DNA of 5,193 bases from Alphaproteobacteria bacterium. Lineage in GTDB: Bacteria > Pseudomonadota > Alphaproteobacteria > Micavibrionales > Micavibrionaceae. Shown here piece by piece: positions 1-5,193 of the stretch. The stretch's first letter is position 1; every line of letters begins with the position of its first letter. Location: positions 1-5,193 of the forward strand of contig DAOWDF010000222.1 of the NCBI GenBank assembly GCA_030639165.1, in the 5' to 3' direction. Made by a program: the position numbers and the translations under genes. The notes beneath the pieces are model-generated. The model saw only the letters and a list, made by a program, of their open reading frames with translations, was not told the origin of the DNA and ran no database searches.

Positions 1-411
1 ATCATAATTACGTAAGTAATGTTGGATTTTTTCTGCGCTTTTTTGGCTGCCTGTTTCCGTTAAATTACTGACTTCTGGCATATACTCCATTAGGAATATA
101 TGGAGCTGGTCATGTGGCGCGCCTTCCATGGTGCAGCCTTGAATTAACTCATTAAGGTTGCTTTGCAAGCTTATGCCGTGAGTTTTCAAGGCATCAGATT
201 CTAAAGCCAATATATCCTCATCTAAAAACTCACCTGCCATTTTTATAAAGGCCTGTCTGGTATGGTCATCCATTTGCCATTTTTGTCCGTCATTTAGGCT
301 CATGCCTTCGATGCTGGTTTCGGCGGGCTTTATTTGTTGCTCATCCGCTATGCTAGGCATGGCCAATGTAACGTTAGCGATCAATATGCAGAATGTTAGT
401 AATAACTTCAT
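1..411 (-). CDS. Exported small protein of unknown function (3' end outside window)
   Basis: The frame is open from an ATG at 411-409 down to the window edge, giving 137 residues with no stop, so the C-terminus is missing. Residues 1-17 are a typical Sec signal peptide (basic K2, hydrophobic core, then ANVTLA), with possible cleavage after A17 or after A22 (SIA|DE), so the mature protein is probably periplasmic. The mature part is helical-looking and has two patches that look conserved: LNDGQKW at 39-45 and CTMEGAPHDQLHIFL at 93-107, with one Cys and two His that could bind a metal or cofactor. From memory, small secreted proteins with a similar 'LNxGxKW ... CTMxGxxHDxLHxFL' pattern occur as hypothetical proteins in other Gram-negatives; I know no established function. 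The start is supported by AGAGG (417-421, minus strand), 5 nt before the ATG. It is divergent from lolA. The coding call is good; the function is unknown. Confidence 0.8.
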   Translation of the reverse strand, partial: MKLLLTFCILIANVTLAMPSIADEQQIKPAETSIEGMSLNDGQKWQMDDHTRQAFIKMAGEFLDEDILALESDALKTHGISLQSNLNELIQGCTMEGAPHDQLHIFLMEYMPEVSNLTETGSQKSAEKIQHYLRNYD

Positions 412-416
412 TTTAG

Positions 417-421
417 CCTCT
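417..421 (-). promoter_or_regulatory. Ribosome binding site of the exported small protein
   Basis: AGAGG on the minus strand lies 5 nt before the ATG at 411. It favours this start, which keeps the signal peptide, over the internal ATG at codon 18, which would lose it. Confidence 0.6.
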
Positions 422-431
422 TATTTGAATA

Positions 432-458
432 ATTATATGCTATATAAAATGATGTTAA
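432..458 (-). promoter_or_regulatory. Candidate sigma-70 promoter for the leftward exported-protein gene
   Basis: On the minus strand a perfect TATAAT (-10) occupies 437-432 and TTAACA, one mismatch from TTGACA, occupies 458-453. The spacer is 15 bp, shorter than the preferred 17; shifting to TTTAAC gives 16 bp but a weaker -35. Transcription would begin roughly 10-20 nt before the ATG, leaving a very short leader that still contains the ribosome binding site. Supported by sequence match only. Confidence 0.45.
438..447 (+). promoter_or_regulatory. Possible extended -10 element for lolA-recR
   Basis: The plus strand reads TGCTATATAA, an extended -10 pattern (TG, one base, then TATATA), about 45 bp before the lolA start. 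No good -35 is visible at a normal distance; TTGAAT at 425-430 is too close. The lolA-recR pair needs a promoter somewhere in this 79-bp divergent gap, and this is the best match, but it is weak. It overlaps the leftward promoter, so the two directions could compete for polymerase. Confidence 0.3.
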
Positions 459-490
459 AGCGCAATACATACAAAATGTGAGAGAATTTA

Positions 491-1126
491 ATGAGATATA
501 TAGTAGCTGTTTTATGTGTGATTTCTATGTTTGCTGTGGGGAAGGCTTATGCTGCGGATATTAAGCCGGCTAGCACCGCTGATATTGAGCGCGCAGAGAA
601 ATATTTGCAGGATTTGAAAACCGCACAGGCGCGTTTTGTGCAAACCACGCATAATGGGACGCAGCTTGTCGGGACATTTTACTTGAGTCGCCCGGGGAAG
701 CTAAGGTTTGAATATGATGCGCCGATGGAAGATTTCGTGGTGGCCGATGGTATGTTCATTTTCTTCTATGATGCTGAGCTGGAAGAGCAGACAAACGCGC
801 CGATAAAGGCGACTATGGCGAATTTTTTCCTGCGTAAGAATCTCTCTTTTTCGGATGATTTGATGGTTGAGGGTGCTAAATTTGGAGGCGGGCTATTGCA
901 GGTTAGAGTTGTGCAGGCTGACGATCCTGATGCTGGTTCAATTACTTTCGCTTTTAGTGAAAAGCCGTTCGAGCTAAAGAAATGGCGAATTATTGATCCA
1001 CAAGGGATGATTACCGAGATTGAGTTGTTCCACCTTAAAAGAGGCATGGAGCATCCATCTAAGTTATTCAGATATGTAGATCCTAAATTTGGAGATGATA
1101 GTAGGAAGCCTAGCTATAATGAATAA
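491..1126 (+). CDS. lolA: Outer-membrane lipoprotein carrier protein LolA
   Basis: LolA is the periplasmic chaperone that takes lipoproteins released by the LolCDE transporter at the inner membrane and passes them to the outer membrane. The 211-residue product has a Sec signal peptide (residues 1-21, cleavage probably after AYA). It is followed by the family hallmarks: an N-terminal helix with QARFVQTTHNG (46-56), the strand GTFYLSRPGKLRFEYDAP (61-78) and FVVADGMFIFFYDAELEEQ (82-100). R67 in the SRPGK motif aligns by eye with E. coli mature Arg43 (KRPNLF), the residue needed for lipoprotein hand-over. Length is close to E. coli LolA (about 200 residues). The start has GAGAG (480-484), 6 nt upstream. 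The stop codon lies inside recR (8-bp overlap), so the two are probably co-transcribed and translationally coupled. In many alphaproteobacteria I recall lolA near ftsK; pairing with recR is less familiar. Confidence 0.93.
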   Translation: MRYIVAVLCVISMFAVGKAYAADIKPASTADIERAEKYLQDLKTAQARFVQTTHNGTQLVGTFYLSRPGKLRFEYDAPMEDFVVADGMFIFFYDAELEEQTNAPIKATMANFFLRKNLSFSDDLMVEGAKFGGGLLQVRVVQADDPDAGSITFAFSEKPFELKKWRIIDPQGMITEIELFHLKRGMEHPSKLFRYVDPKFGDDSRKPSYNE

Positions 1127-1715
1127 TAACACTCCGCTAGAGCATTTAATGCGCCTCTTGGCGAGCTTGCCGGGGTTGGGTAATAGGTCAGCGCGACGAA
1201 TTGCGCTGCATTTACTTTCTAAGCGCGGGGCGTTGATGGTGCCTTTGGCGAATGCGCTTATGGATACGGCGGAGAATGTTAAGAGCTGCTCTAATTGTGG
1301 TAATCTGGATATGATTGATCCTTGCGCTATATGTAGCTCCCACAAGCGAGATGACAGCCAAATATGTGTGGTTGCACAAGTTAGCGATGTTTGGGCGATT
1401 GAACGTACAGGCGCGTATCGGGGGCGTTATCATGTGCTTGGTGGGTTGCTTTCGGCTTTGGACGGGGTTGGCCCTGATGATTTGCGTATTTCAAAGCTGG
1501 TGGAGCGTATGGAAGGTGGTTCTGGCACTGTGGAGGAGGTTATCCTTGCGCTAAGCGCTACGGTGGATGGGCAATCAACTGCGCATTATATATCTGATCA
1601 TATTTCAGGGCTGGGTGTAAAAGTATCGCATCTGGCGCATGGAGTTCCAGTTGGCGGAGAGCTGGATTATCTTGATGATGGGACGATAATCACAGCCCTT
1701 AAATCCAGATCTTAG
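1119..1715 (+). CDS. recR: Recombination mediator protein RecR
   Basis: RecR works with RecF/RecO to load RecA onto SSB-coated single-stranded DNA at gaps and stalled forks. From the ATG at 1119 the product is 198 residues (E. coli about 201). Domains in order: helix-hairpin-helix LPGLGNRSARRIALHLL (17-33); a Cys4 zinc motif C57-x2-C60-x8-C69-x2-C72; the TOPRIM domain, opening at ICVVAQVSD (82-90) and including RTGAYRGRYHVLGG; and the C-terminal signature LAHGVPVGGELDYLDDGT (172-189). Oddity: position 86, where the usual 'VVE' of RecR proteins carries the TOPRIM glutamate, is alanine (codon GCA). I chose 1119 because the protein then begins like other RecRs (MNNNTPLEHLMRLL) and AGGA lies at 1103-1106, although 12 nt away is rather far. 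TTG 1089 or ATG 1095 would add 10 or 8 unlikely residues. The start overlaps the lolA end (ATGAATAA), suggesting translational coupling. Confidence 0.95.
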   Translation: MNNNTPLEHLMRLLASLPGLGNRSARRIALHLLSKRGALMVPLANALMDTAENVKSCSNCGNLDMIDPCAICSSHKRDDSQICVVAQVSDVWAIERTGAYRGRYHVLGGLLSALDGVGPDDLRISKLVERMEGGSGTVEEVILALSATVDGQSTAHYISDHISGLGVKVSHLAHGVPVGGELDYLDDGTIITALKSRS

Positions 1716-1815
1716 CAAACCCAAGTACGGACGTTGTCAAGCTGCGGCTTAAGTATAAAATATGCTATTCGCCTTACTTTCCTAGCCGTACATGAATTTG
1801 CCTGTGATCTATATT
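1716..1815. other. Convergent intergenic gap between recR and the leftward 111-codon gene
   Basis: This 100-bp stretch separates the stops of two convergent genes. It contains a small imperfect hairpin at 1737-1752 (TCAAGC/GCTTAA arms around TGCG, one G-T pair) with no T-run on either side, so it is not a convincing intrinsic terminator. Nothing else is recognisable. Rho-dependent termination or transcript collision may separate the two units. Confidence 0.4.
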
Positions 1816-2151
1816 CTACTCTTTTTCGGAAATATATAATGTACCAGCAGAGCTTACTTGTAGCACAGCGATATGTGTGTAGTGCGCGCTGTGGTCGCCG
1901 CCGATTGATAGATCATAATACGTGTTGGCAGGGAAGTAATGATCGCTGGCGCTGGCAGTTACTGTGGAATCTCCAAATGCAATATATACAGGGGTGTCAG
2001 CGAATAGGCTGACAATTTGTGTTCCAGCATCTAGCGCGGTTGCGTTGCGCGCAGAGGCTACTCCTACTACTACGCTATGCGCTCCATTTTGCTTTAGGCG
2101 TAGGGCGGGAATAGGGTTATCGTTTGAATCTTGTGGTAATAATGTTGTCAT
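1816..2151 (-). CDS. Orphan small protein, phage-associated-like, function unknown
   Basis: An ATG at 2151-2149 opens a 111-residue frame ending in TAG at 1818-1816. A strong AGGAG site lies 7 nt upstream. There is no signal peptide or membrane segment. The composition suggests a compact beta-rich protein: alternating hydrophobic strands HSVVVGV (25-31), GTQIVSLFA (43-51), PVYIAFGDSTVTAS (54-67), then ASDHYFPANTYYDLSIGG (68-85), THIAVLQVS (92-100) and GTLYISEKE (103-111). It begins MTTLLPQDSNDNPIPALRLK, a pattern I associate with small hypothetical proteins found in or near phage structural genes, perhaps virion decoration or tail-accessory proteins. That is recollection, not a search result. 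No other phage gene is present and recR follows convergently, so it is either a stranded prophage remnant or a domesticated gene. Its own promoter, a leader terminator and a good ribosome binding site argue that it is intact and regulated. Confidence 0.75.
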   Translation of the reverse strand: MTTLLPQDSNDNPIPALRLKQNGAHSVVVGVASARNATALDAGTQIVSLFADTPVYIAFGDSTVTASASDHYFPANTYYDLSIGGDHSAHYTHIAVLQVSSAGTLYISEKE

Positions 2152-2158
2152 GGTTTGT

Positions 2159-2163
2159 CTCCT
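2159..2163 (-). promoter_or_regulatory. Strong ribosome binding site of the 111-codon gene
   Basis: The minus strand reads AAGGAGAC here, with AGGAG 7 nt from the ATG at 2151. It is the best Shine-Dalgarno match in the window. It lies just beyond the leader terminator, so it is only transcribed when polymerase reads through. Confidence 0.75.
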
Positions 2164-2173
2164 TTATAAATAC

Positions 2174-2197
2174 AAAAAAACCTGCGCAAAAGGCAGG
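2174..2197 (-). terminator. Intrinsic terminator just upstream of the 111-codon gene
   Basis: On the minus strand CCTGC (2197-2193), a 7-nt loop CTTTTGC and GCAGG (2185-2181) form a GC-rich 5-bp stem followed at once by seven T residues (2180-2174). This is a textbook rho-independent terminator for leftward transcription. It could end the polysaccharide operon after the gene at 2270-3133. It also lies between the promoter at 2233-2262 and the 111-codon gene, so it may act as a leader attenuator. The plus-strand copy has its A-run before the stem and would not terminate rightward transcription. Confidence 0.8.
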
Positions 2198-2232
2198 GTG
2201 TATAAGAACGGTTTTCTGGTGTTTGAAGTAAC

Positions 2233-2262
2233 TATATAGGACTATATTCCCCTGTGTGTCAA
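2233..2262 (-). promoter_or_regulatory. Consensus-like sigma-70 promoter reading toward the 111-codon gene
   Basis: On the minus strand TTGACA, a perfect -35, spans 2262-2257. TATATA (4 of 6 matches to TATAAT) spans 2238-2233, with an 18-bp spacer. It lies directly after the stop codon of the gene at 2270. The start site would be near 2226, giving a leader of about 75 nt to the ATG at 2151, interrupted by the terminator at 2174-2197. The -10 is imperfect, which fits a promoter that needs or tolerates regulation. Confidence 0.55.
2234..2247. promoter_or_regulatory. Inverted repeat in the promoter spacer, candidate operator
   Basis: The arms ATATAG (2234-2239) and CTATAT (2242-2247) are perfect inverted repeats separated by 2 bp. 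The same place also shows ACTATAT twice, at 2231-2237 and 2241-2247, exactly 10 bp apart. The dyad covers most of the -10 and part of the spacer, a usual place for a repressor to block polymerase. AT-rich dyads arise by chance fairly often, so this is a candidate only. Confidence 0.35.
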
Positions 2263-2269
2263 GAGTTTT

Positions 2270-3133
2270 TTATTGGCACTGGTATATAGCGTAGGATTTT
2301 TCTGTATGTCTGGACGACCTTACCCAGAATATTGAGAGCAGGCTCCATCCTGAAAGCCATAGAGATAAGGTCTGCGGGCTTGGCTCAAGGCTTAAGCCAC
2401 AAATAGTTAGTAGTAGGATAATAGTAAGCCCTAGCGCGGCATTTATACTAGAAGTTAGGTCACGCATTGCGGAGTAACATAGTATTGCTGCGCTGTACGC
2501 TATTAGAGCCAAGAGTATGGGCATGGCATTGTTATTTATGGATGTTAGGCCATCAATAGTGAATATCTCAAAGTTTTCTATTATTAGAGAGCCACTCATT
2601 TTAAATATGGTTATGCTTAAAAGGCAGGTGAAGACTAATATAAGAAGTTTTGATGCATGATCGCTATAGGCATAGGTTTGGCCAGCCCAAAACCCTGCGC
2701 CGATCATGAATAATATTGACAGATTTTGTAGTATAAGGCTGTGGGGCATAGTTCCGCGTGAGAGGTAGAAGCTATAAGCCATATATATGAGGCCGATGGC
2801 GAACCAGCATAATGTTTTAATATGCATGGAGCGCATGGCAAAGATGCCGCGCTTAAAGTTGTTTTGTCCGCTCATGCGGCTGGTTAAGTCATAGGGAAGG
2901 GCGGAATTATGGTTGTTTTTAGATATTATAGAGCTGCTGGTTTTGTGTGAGAAATGCTCACTAATTTCGTAAAGTGATAGTGTGCGCATGAATATGAAGC
3001 CGCCCCAAAGGATGGATAATATGCCAGTTTGCGCCGTAGTTAGCTCTATATATAGAGGTGTAATCACGCTGATTATCACCAGAGTTAGGTATAAAAATAA
3101 CCCCGGATGTTTTGATTTATAATAGGAGATCAT
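2270..3133 (-). CDS. Polytopic inner-membrane protein of polysaccharide operon, unknown family
   Basis: The 287-residue product is very hydrophobic, with about eight likely membrane segments near residues 11-29, 34-52, 107-124, 133-151, 162-178, 203-221, 232-248 and 255-271. The one large loop (about 53-106) is hydrophilic and rich in Ser, Asn, His and Lys; the C-terminal tail is short and basic. I recognise no family. It is shorter than typical Wzy polymerases, Wzx flippases or O-antigen ligases (usually about 400 residues or more), and no exosortase-like or acyltransferase motif was evident. The start is well supported: GGAGT (3145-3141) lies 7 nt upstream. The ATG overlaps the TGA of the upstream 73-codon gene as ATGA, indicating translational coupling. 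Being third after a Wzc/ExoP-like kinase, it may take part in polymerisation, export or modification of the polysaccharide; this rests on context only. The stop is followed within 10 bp by a new promoter. Confidence 0.8.
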   Translation of the reverse strand: MISYYKSKHPGLFLYLTLVIISVITPLYIELTTAQTGILSILWGGFIFMRTLSLYEISEHFSHKTSSSIISKNNHNSALPYDLTSRMSGQNNFKRGIFAMRSMHIKTLCWFAIGLIYMAYSFYLSRGTMPHSLILQNLSILFMIGAGFWAGQTYAYSDHASKLLILVFTCLLSITIFKMSGSLIIENFEIFTIDGLTSINNNAMPILLALIAYSAAILCYSAMRDLTSSINAALGLTIILLLTICGLSLEPSPQTLSLWLSGWSLLSIFWVRSSRHTEKSYAIYQCQ

Positions 3134-3351
3134 TTTATGGACTCCTCTAGATTTGTTAGTTGAATGTATTGAGGGTTTATTTGTTTAGAGGCTAAGGTGT
3201 TTTGTGGGGATGTTTCGCCAGATGATGGCACAAGGGGAGTGTGGCTTTCTTCTATTATCAGAATAAAACCTAGGATAATTTGGAGGCAGGAAAACAGAGT
3301 TAGTAAAAATAATATGCTGCGATTTGCCCGAATGGTGTTTTTGATTCGCAT
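3130..3351 (-). CDS. Small single-span membrane protein between EPS kinase and membrane protein
   Basis: The 73-residue product has a basic N-terminus (MRIKNTIRANR), one strong membrane segment (about 12-33) and a polar C-terminal part of about 40 residues rich in Pro, Ser, Thr and Gln. By the positive-inside rule the tail should face the periplasm. There is no lipobox or plausible signal-peptidase site, so it is probably a membrane-anchored subunit rather than a secreted protein. I recognise no family. Its stop overlaps the next gene's start (ATGA), and it begins 36 bp after the kinase gene, so all three should be one transcript. No good Shine-Dalgarno sequence precedes the ATG at 3351, which suggests weak initiation or translation by re-initiation. 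An in-frame TAA a few codons upstream rules out a longer protein. The coupling and the clear hydrophobic profile support a real gene. Confidence 0.68.
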   Translation of the reverse strand: MRIKNTIRANRSILFLLTLFSCLQIILGFILIIEESHTPLVPSSGETSPQNTLASKQINPQYIQLTNLEESIK

Positions 3352-3387
3352 GCATTCATAATATTAGATTTTTTAAGGTCTGTAATA

Positions 3388-5193
3388 TTATTTATAGTGC
3401 CCGTAGTAATTGATGGCCTCACCATAGCCGAATTGCACGTGTTTTTTAGGGTCTATATTGGTTAAAACCGTTGATATCTGCGCTTTTCCAAATTGGGTGA
3501 ATTGAGATATTCCATTGTGGACAATTTCGTGGCTGGTTTTGTTCCATGCGACTATATAGACAAGTTGATCGGATAATTTTTCCAAAGCGCGTGCGTCTGA
3601 AGCAGCCATGCAAGCAGGGGTATCCAGAATGACTAGGTCGTATGATTTGCGTAGTGACCTAATTAAATTCTCCATTTTTTCGGATGATATAAGGTCTAGC
3701 GCGCTTCCAGGAGCTGATCTCCCGTAAATTATATGCAGACCTGATGGGTCATTTGTATCTATAACTTCTTCTAGCTTGCTCTTACCTCCAAGATATTCAA
3801 CCAAAGATAAGGTGTTCTTATGCCCGAAGCTTTTATGGATACTAGGGCGGCGCAGGTCACAATCTACAAGGATAACGCGCTCACCTGATTTTGCTGCTAG
3901 GGATGCCATCCATGATGATAGGGTGGTTTTCCCTTCATTCTGGAATGAGGATGTGAAAGTAATGACCTTGCTTTGATGCTCTGATGCTTCAGCGCGTAAT
4001 TTAAGTATCAGTCGCAAGGATCGTACTGCTTCGGATAGCGGAGATGTCGGGTTATTAACCACATAGCTGGCAATTGATTTGCCTTTTTCGGGTTTTATTC
4101 TTGGTATAAGGGCTTGGCAGGGGAGGTCGAGAGATTCCTCCAATTGTCTGCCGCTAAGGAATGTGTTTCTGTTTTTCTCGATAAAAATGGCGAGTAGAAT
4201 AGCAAGTATAAATGAAAGGGAGGTTCCTAGCCCCAATATAAGAGGTTTGTTTGGGGATATTGGTTTAGGGGATGCGGTTGCTCCTGATAATTGTATAGCG
4301 GGGCTTTTGGCTTGGTTTTCAGGTGTGGTGAGATTTCTGCGCGCTTGTTCATATTCTTCAAATATGTCCGATGCCTCTTTTATTTGTGCTTGAAGGCCGC
4401 TTAGTTTTTCATGAGTTATTTTATTGTGGCCATTAGTTGCGGTATTGTCAGGTTTTTGTAAGGATTCTAGCCGTGATAATGCCTTATCGTGCTTTGATTT
4501 TATGCGCGCAATAATCAGTATGGCTTTGTCTTTGATTTGCTCGTTAGCTATATCAATTTGTGATTTAATCTCGGTTATATCTTTGTGCGAGTTTTTATGG
4601 GTAGGAGAAATCGTCTCCAACTCGCTGTTTAATTGTGCCAGCCTTAACTTGAGCTTTTGTATTGCGTTTGAGTTTTGTATAGCCGCCGTTTTAGGGTTTA
4701 GCGATATTTTACCCTTTTTATTAATGAATGGCTCAAGATTGGCTTTTGCTGCTTTATATTCAATCTTTGCCTGTTTTATCTCTTTTAAGGCTTTGTTACT
4801 ATTGGTAGCTGGTTTTTGGGATGATAAATCCTGCTTGAATTGTGCCAATTTACTTTCAGCGGCCACAAGGTTGGCTTTTAGGCTGGTGAAAAGTTTTCTC
4901 TCTTTAGTTCCTAAGTGTTTTTGAGGGTCATCGTTTAGGCTATCAATATAATTTGCAGTGATATTGTTCAGTATATGCGCTGATTTATGTGGATTATCGC
5001 TCTTATATTCCAGATTCAGGATATATGAGTTTGGCTCAATAGTTGCCGAAAATCCATTTAGGAAATGCGTAATTACAGGTTCTAGCTCTTTTGATATGAG
5101 AGGATTAGAAAATTCATCTAATTTTGTTTCATATGTATTTATGGTTTTAAACTTATGCGGATTTTGTTGTTTGGCATTTATGTTGAAGTAGGG
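3388..5193 (-). CDS. Wzc/ExoP-like polysaccharide co-polymerase and tyrosine autokinase (5' end outside window)
   Basis: An inner-membrane BY-kinase controlling chain length and export of an exopolysaccharide or capsule. The frame is open without a stop from the right edge to TAA at 3390-3388: 601 residues, against about 700-800 for the family, so the N-terminus and first membrane span are missing. Fragment numbering: the rest of the Wzz periplasmic domain (including NPHKSAHILNNITANYI, 67-83), a long Lys/Gln/Ala-rich helical coiled-coil region (about 134-289), the Pro-rich motif and second membrane span (309-338), the EX2RX2R oligomerisation motif (E388, R391, R394), Walker A TSSFQNEGKTT (414-424, K422), Walker A' VILVDCDLRRP (440-450, D444/D446), Walker B LVILDTPA (520-527), and a C-terminal tyrosine cluster (Y590, Y596, Y597, Y600), the usual autophosphorylation site. 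Walker A has Gln-Asn where many members have Pro-Gly or Pro-Asn. The GTG at 4866 is internal, not a start. It is followed by two membrane-protein genes on the same strand. Confidence 0.93.
   Translation of the reverse strand, partial: PYFNINAKQQNPHKFKTINTYETKLDEFSNPLISKELEPVITHFLNGFSATIEPNSYILNLEYKSDNPHKSAHILNNITANYIDSLNDDPQKHLGTKERKLFTSLKANLVAAESKLAQFKQDLSSQKPATNSNKALKEIKQAKIEYKAAKANLEPFINKKGKISLNPKTAAIQNSNAIQKLKLRLAQLNSELETISPTHKNSHKDITEIKSQIDIANEQIKDKAILIIARIKSKHDKALSRLESLQKPDNTATNGHNKITHEKLSGLQAQIKEASDIFEEYEQARRNLTTPENQAKSPAIQLSGATASPKPISPNKPLILGLGTSLSFILAILLAIFIEKNRNTFLSGRQLEESLDLPCQALIPRIKPEKGKSIASYVVNNPTSPLSEAVRSLRLILKLRAEASEHQSKVITFTSSFQNEGKTTLSSWMASLAAKSGERVILVDCDLRRPSIHKSFGHKNTLSLVEYLGGKSKLEEVIDTNDPSGLHIIYGRSAPGSALDLISSEKMENLIRSLRKSYDLVILDTPACMAASDARALEKLSDQLVYIVAWNKTSHEIVHNGISQFTQFGKAQISTVLTNIDPKKHVQFGYGEAINYYGHYK

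Noticed and set aside
1089..1118. TTG at 1089 or ATG at 1095 as the recR start
   Set aside because: They add 8-10 residues not seen in other RecR proteins and lie too close to GGAG at 1091-1094; ATG 1119 gives the usual length and N-terminus.
1737..1752. Hairpin TCAAGC-TGCG-GCTTAA as the recR terminator
   Set aside because: The stem is weak with a G-T pair and there is no T-run on either strand, so it does not qualify as an intrinsic terminator.
1725..1791. Inverted repeat GTACGG (1725-1730) / CCGTAC (1786-1791)
   Set aside because: Only 6 bp arms separated by 55 bp; expected by chance and with no associated mobile element genes.
1734..2239. Plus-strand open frames of 92 and 91 codons
   Set aside because: They are antisense to the 111-codon gene, have no ribosome binding site and give low-plausibility protein (Cys- and Arg-rich).
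4864..4866. GTG as the start of the kinase gene
   Set aside because: The same frame continues without a stop for 109 more codons to the window edge and encodes typical Wzz-domain sequence (AHILNNITANYIDSL), so the GTG codes for an internal valine.
4424..4924. 166-codon plus-strand open frame, hydrophobic
   Set aside because: It is antisense to the coiled-coil part of the kinase gene; the hydrophobic look comes from reading Lys/Glu/Gln-rich codons backwards.
1..5193. CRISPR array, tRNA/rRNA, insertion sequence or retroelement
   Set aside because: No regularly spaced repeats, no cloverleaf-like segment, no transposase or reverse-transcriptase motifs were seen on either strand.

Overview
The window looks like chromosomal DNA from a Gram-negative bacterium, most likely an alphaproteobacterium of moderate to low GC content. 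The Gram-negative call rests on a LolA-type periplasmic lipoprotein carrier and a Wzc/ExoP-type polysaccharide co-polymerase/tyrosine kinase. The alphaproteobacterial call is an inference from the style of the LolA, RecR and kinase proteins, not a proof. No rRNA, tRNA, CRISPR array, insertion sequence or integrase was seen.

Layout. (1) Positions 1-411, minus strand: a small exported protein of unknown function, cut by the left window edge. (2) A 79-bp AT-rich divergent promoter region. (3) Positions 491-1715, plus strand: lolA and recR, overlapping by 8 bp and probably co-transcribed. They join two unrelated jobs, lipoprotein trafficking and recombinational repair. (4) A 100-bp convergent gap without a convincing terminator. 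(5) Positions 1816-2262, minus strand: a self-contained unit with a consensus-like promoter, an inverted repeat in the promoter spacer, a short leader carrying an intrinsic terminator, a strong ribosome binding site and a 111-codon gene that resembles small phage-associated proteins. (6) Positions 2270-5193, minus strand: the distal part of an exopolysaccharide or capsule operon. It contains a Wzc/ExoP-like kinase open to the right edge, then a 73-codon single-span membrane protein, then a 287-codon polytopic membrane protein coupled to it by an ATGA overlap.

How the parts work together. The kinase should sit in the inner membrane and control polysaccharide chain length and export through cycles of oligomerisation and C-terminal tyrosine phosphorylation. 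The two membrane proteins after it have no family I recognise, but their tight linkage suggests a role in the same pathway. The most unusual spot is 2152-2262. There the end of the polysaccharide operon meets a new promoter whose transcript must pass a terminator before reaching the orphan 111-codon gene, which suggests attenuation, a short terminated RNA, or both.
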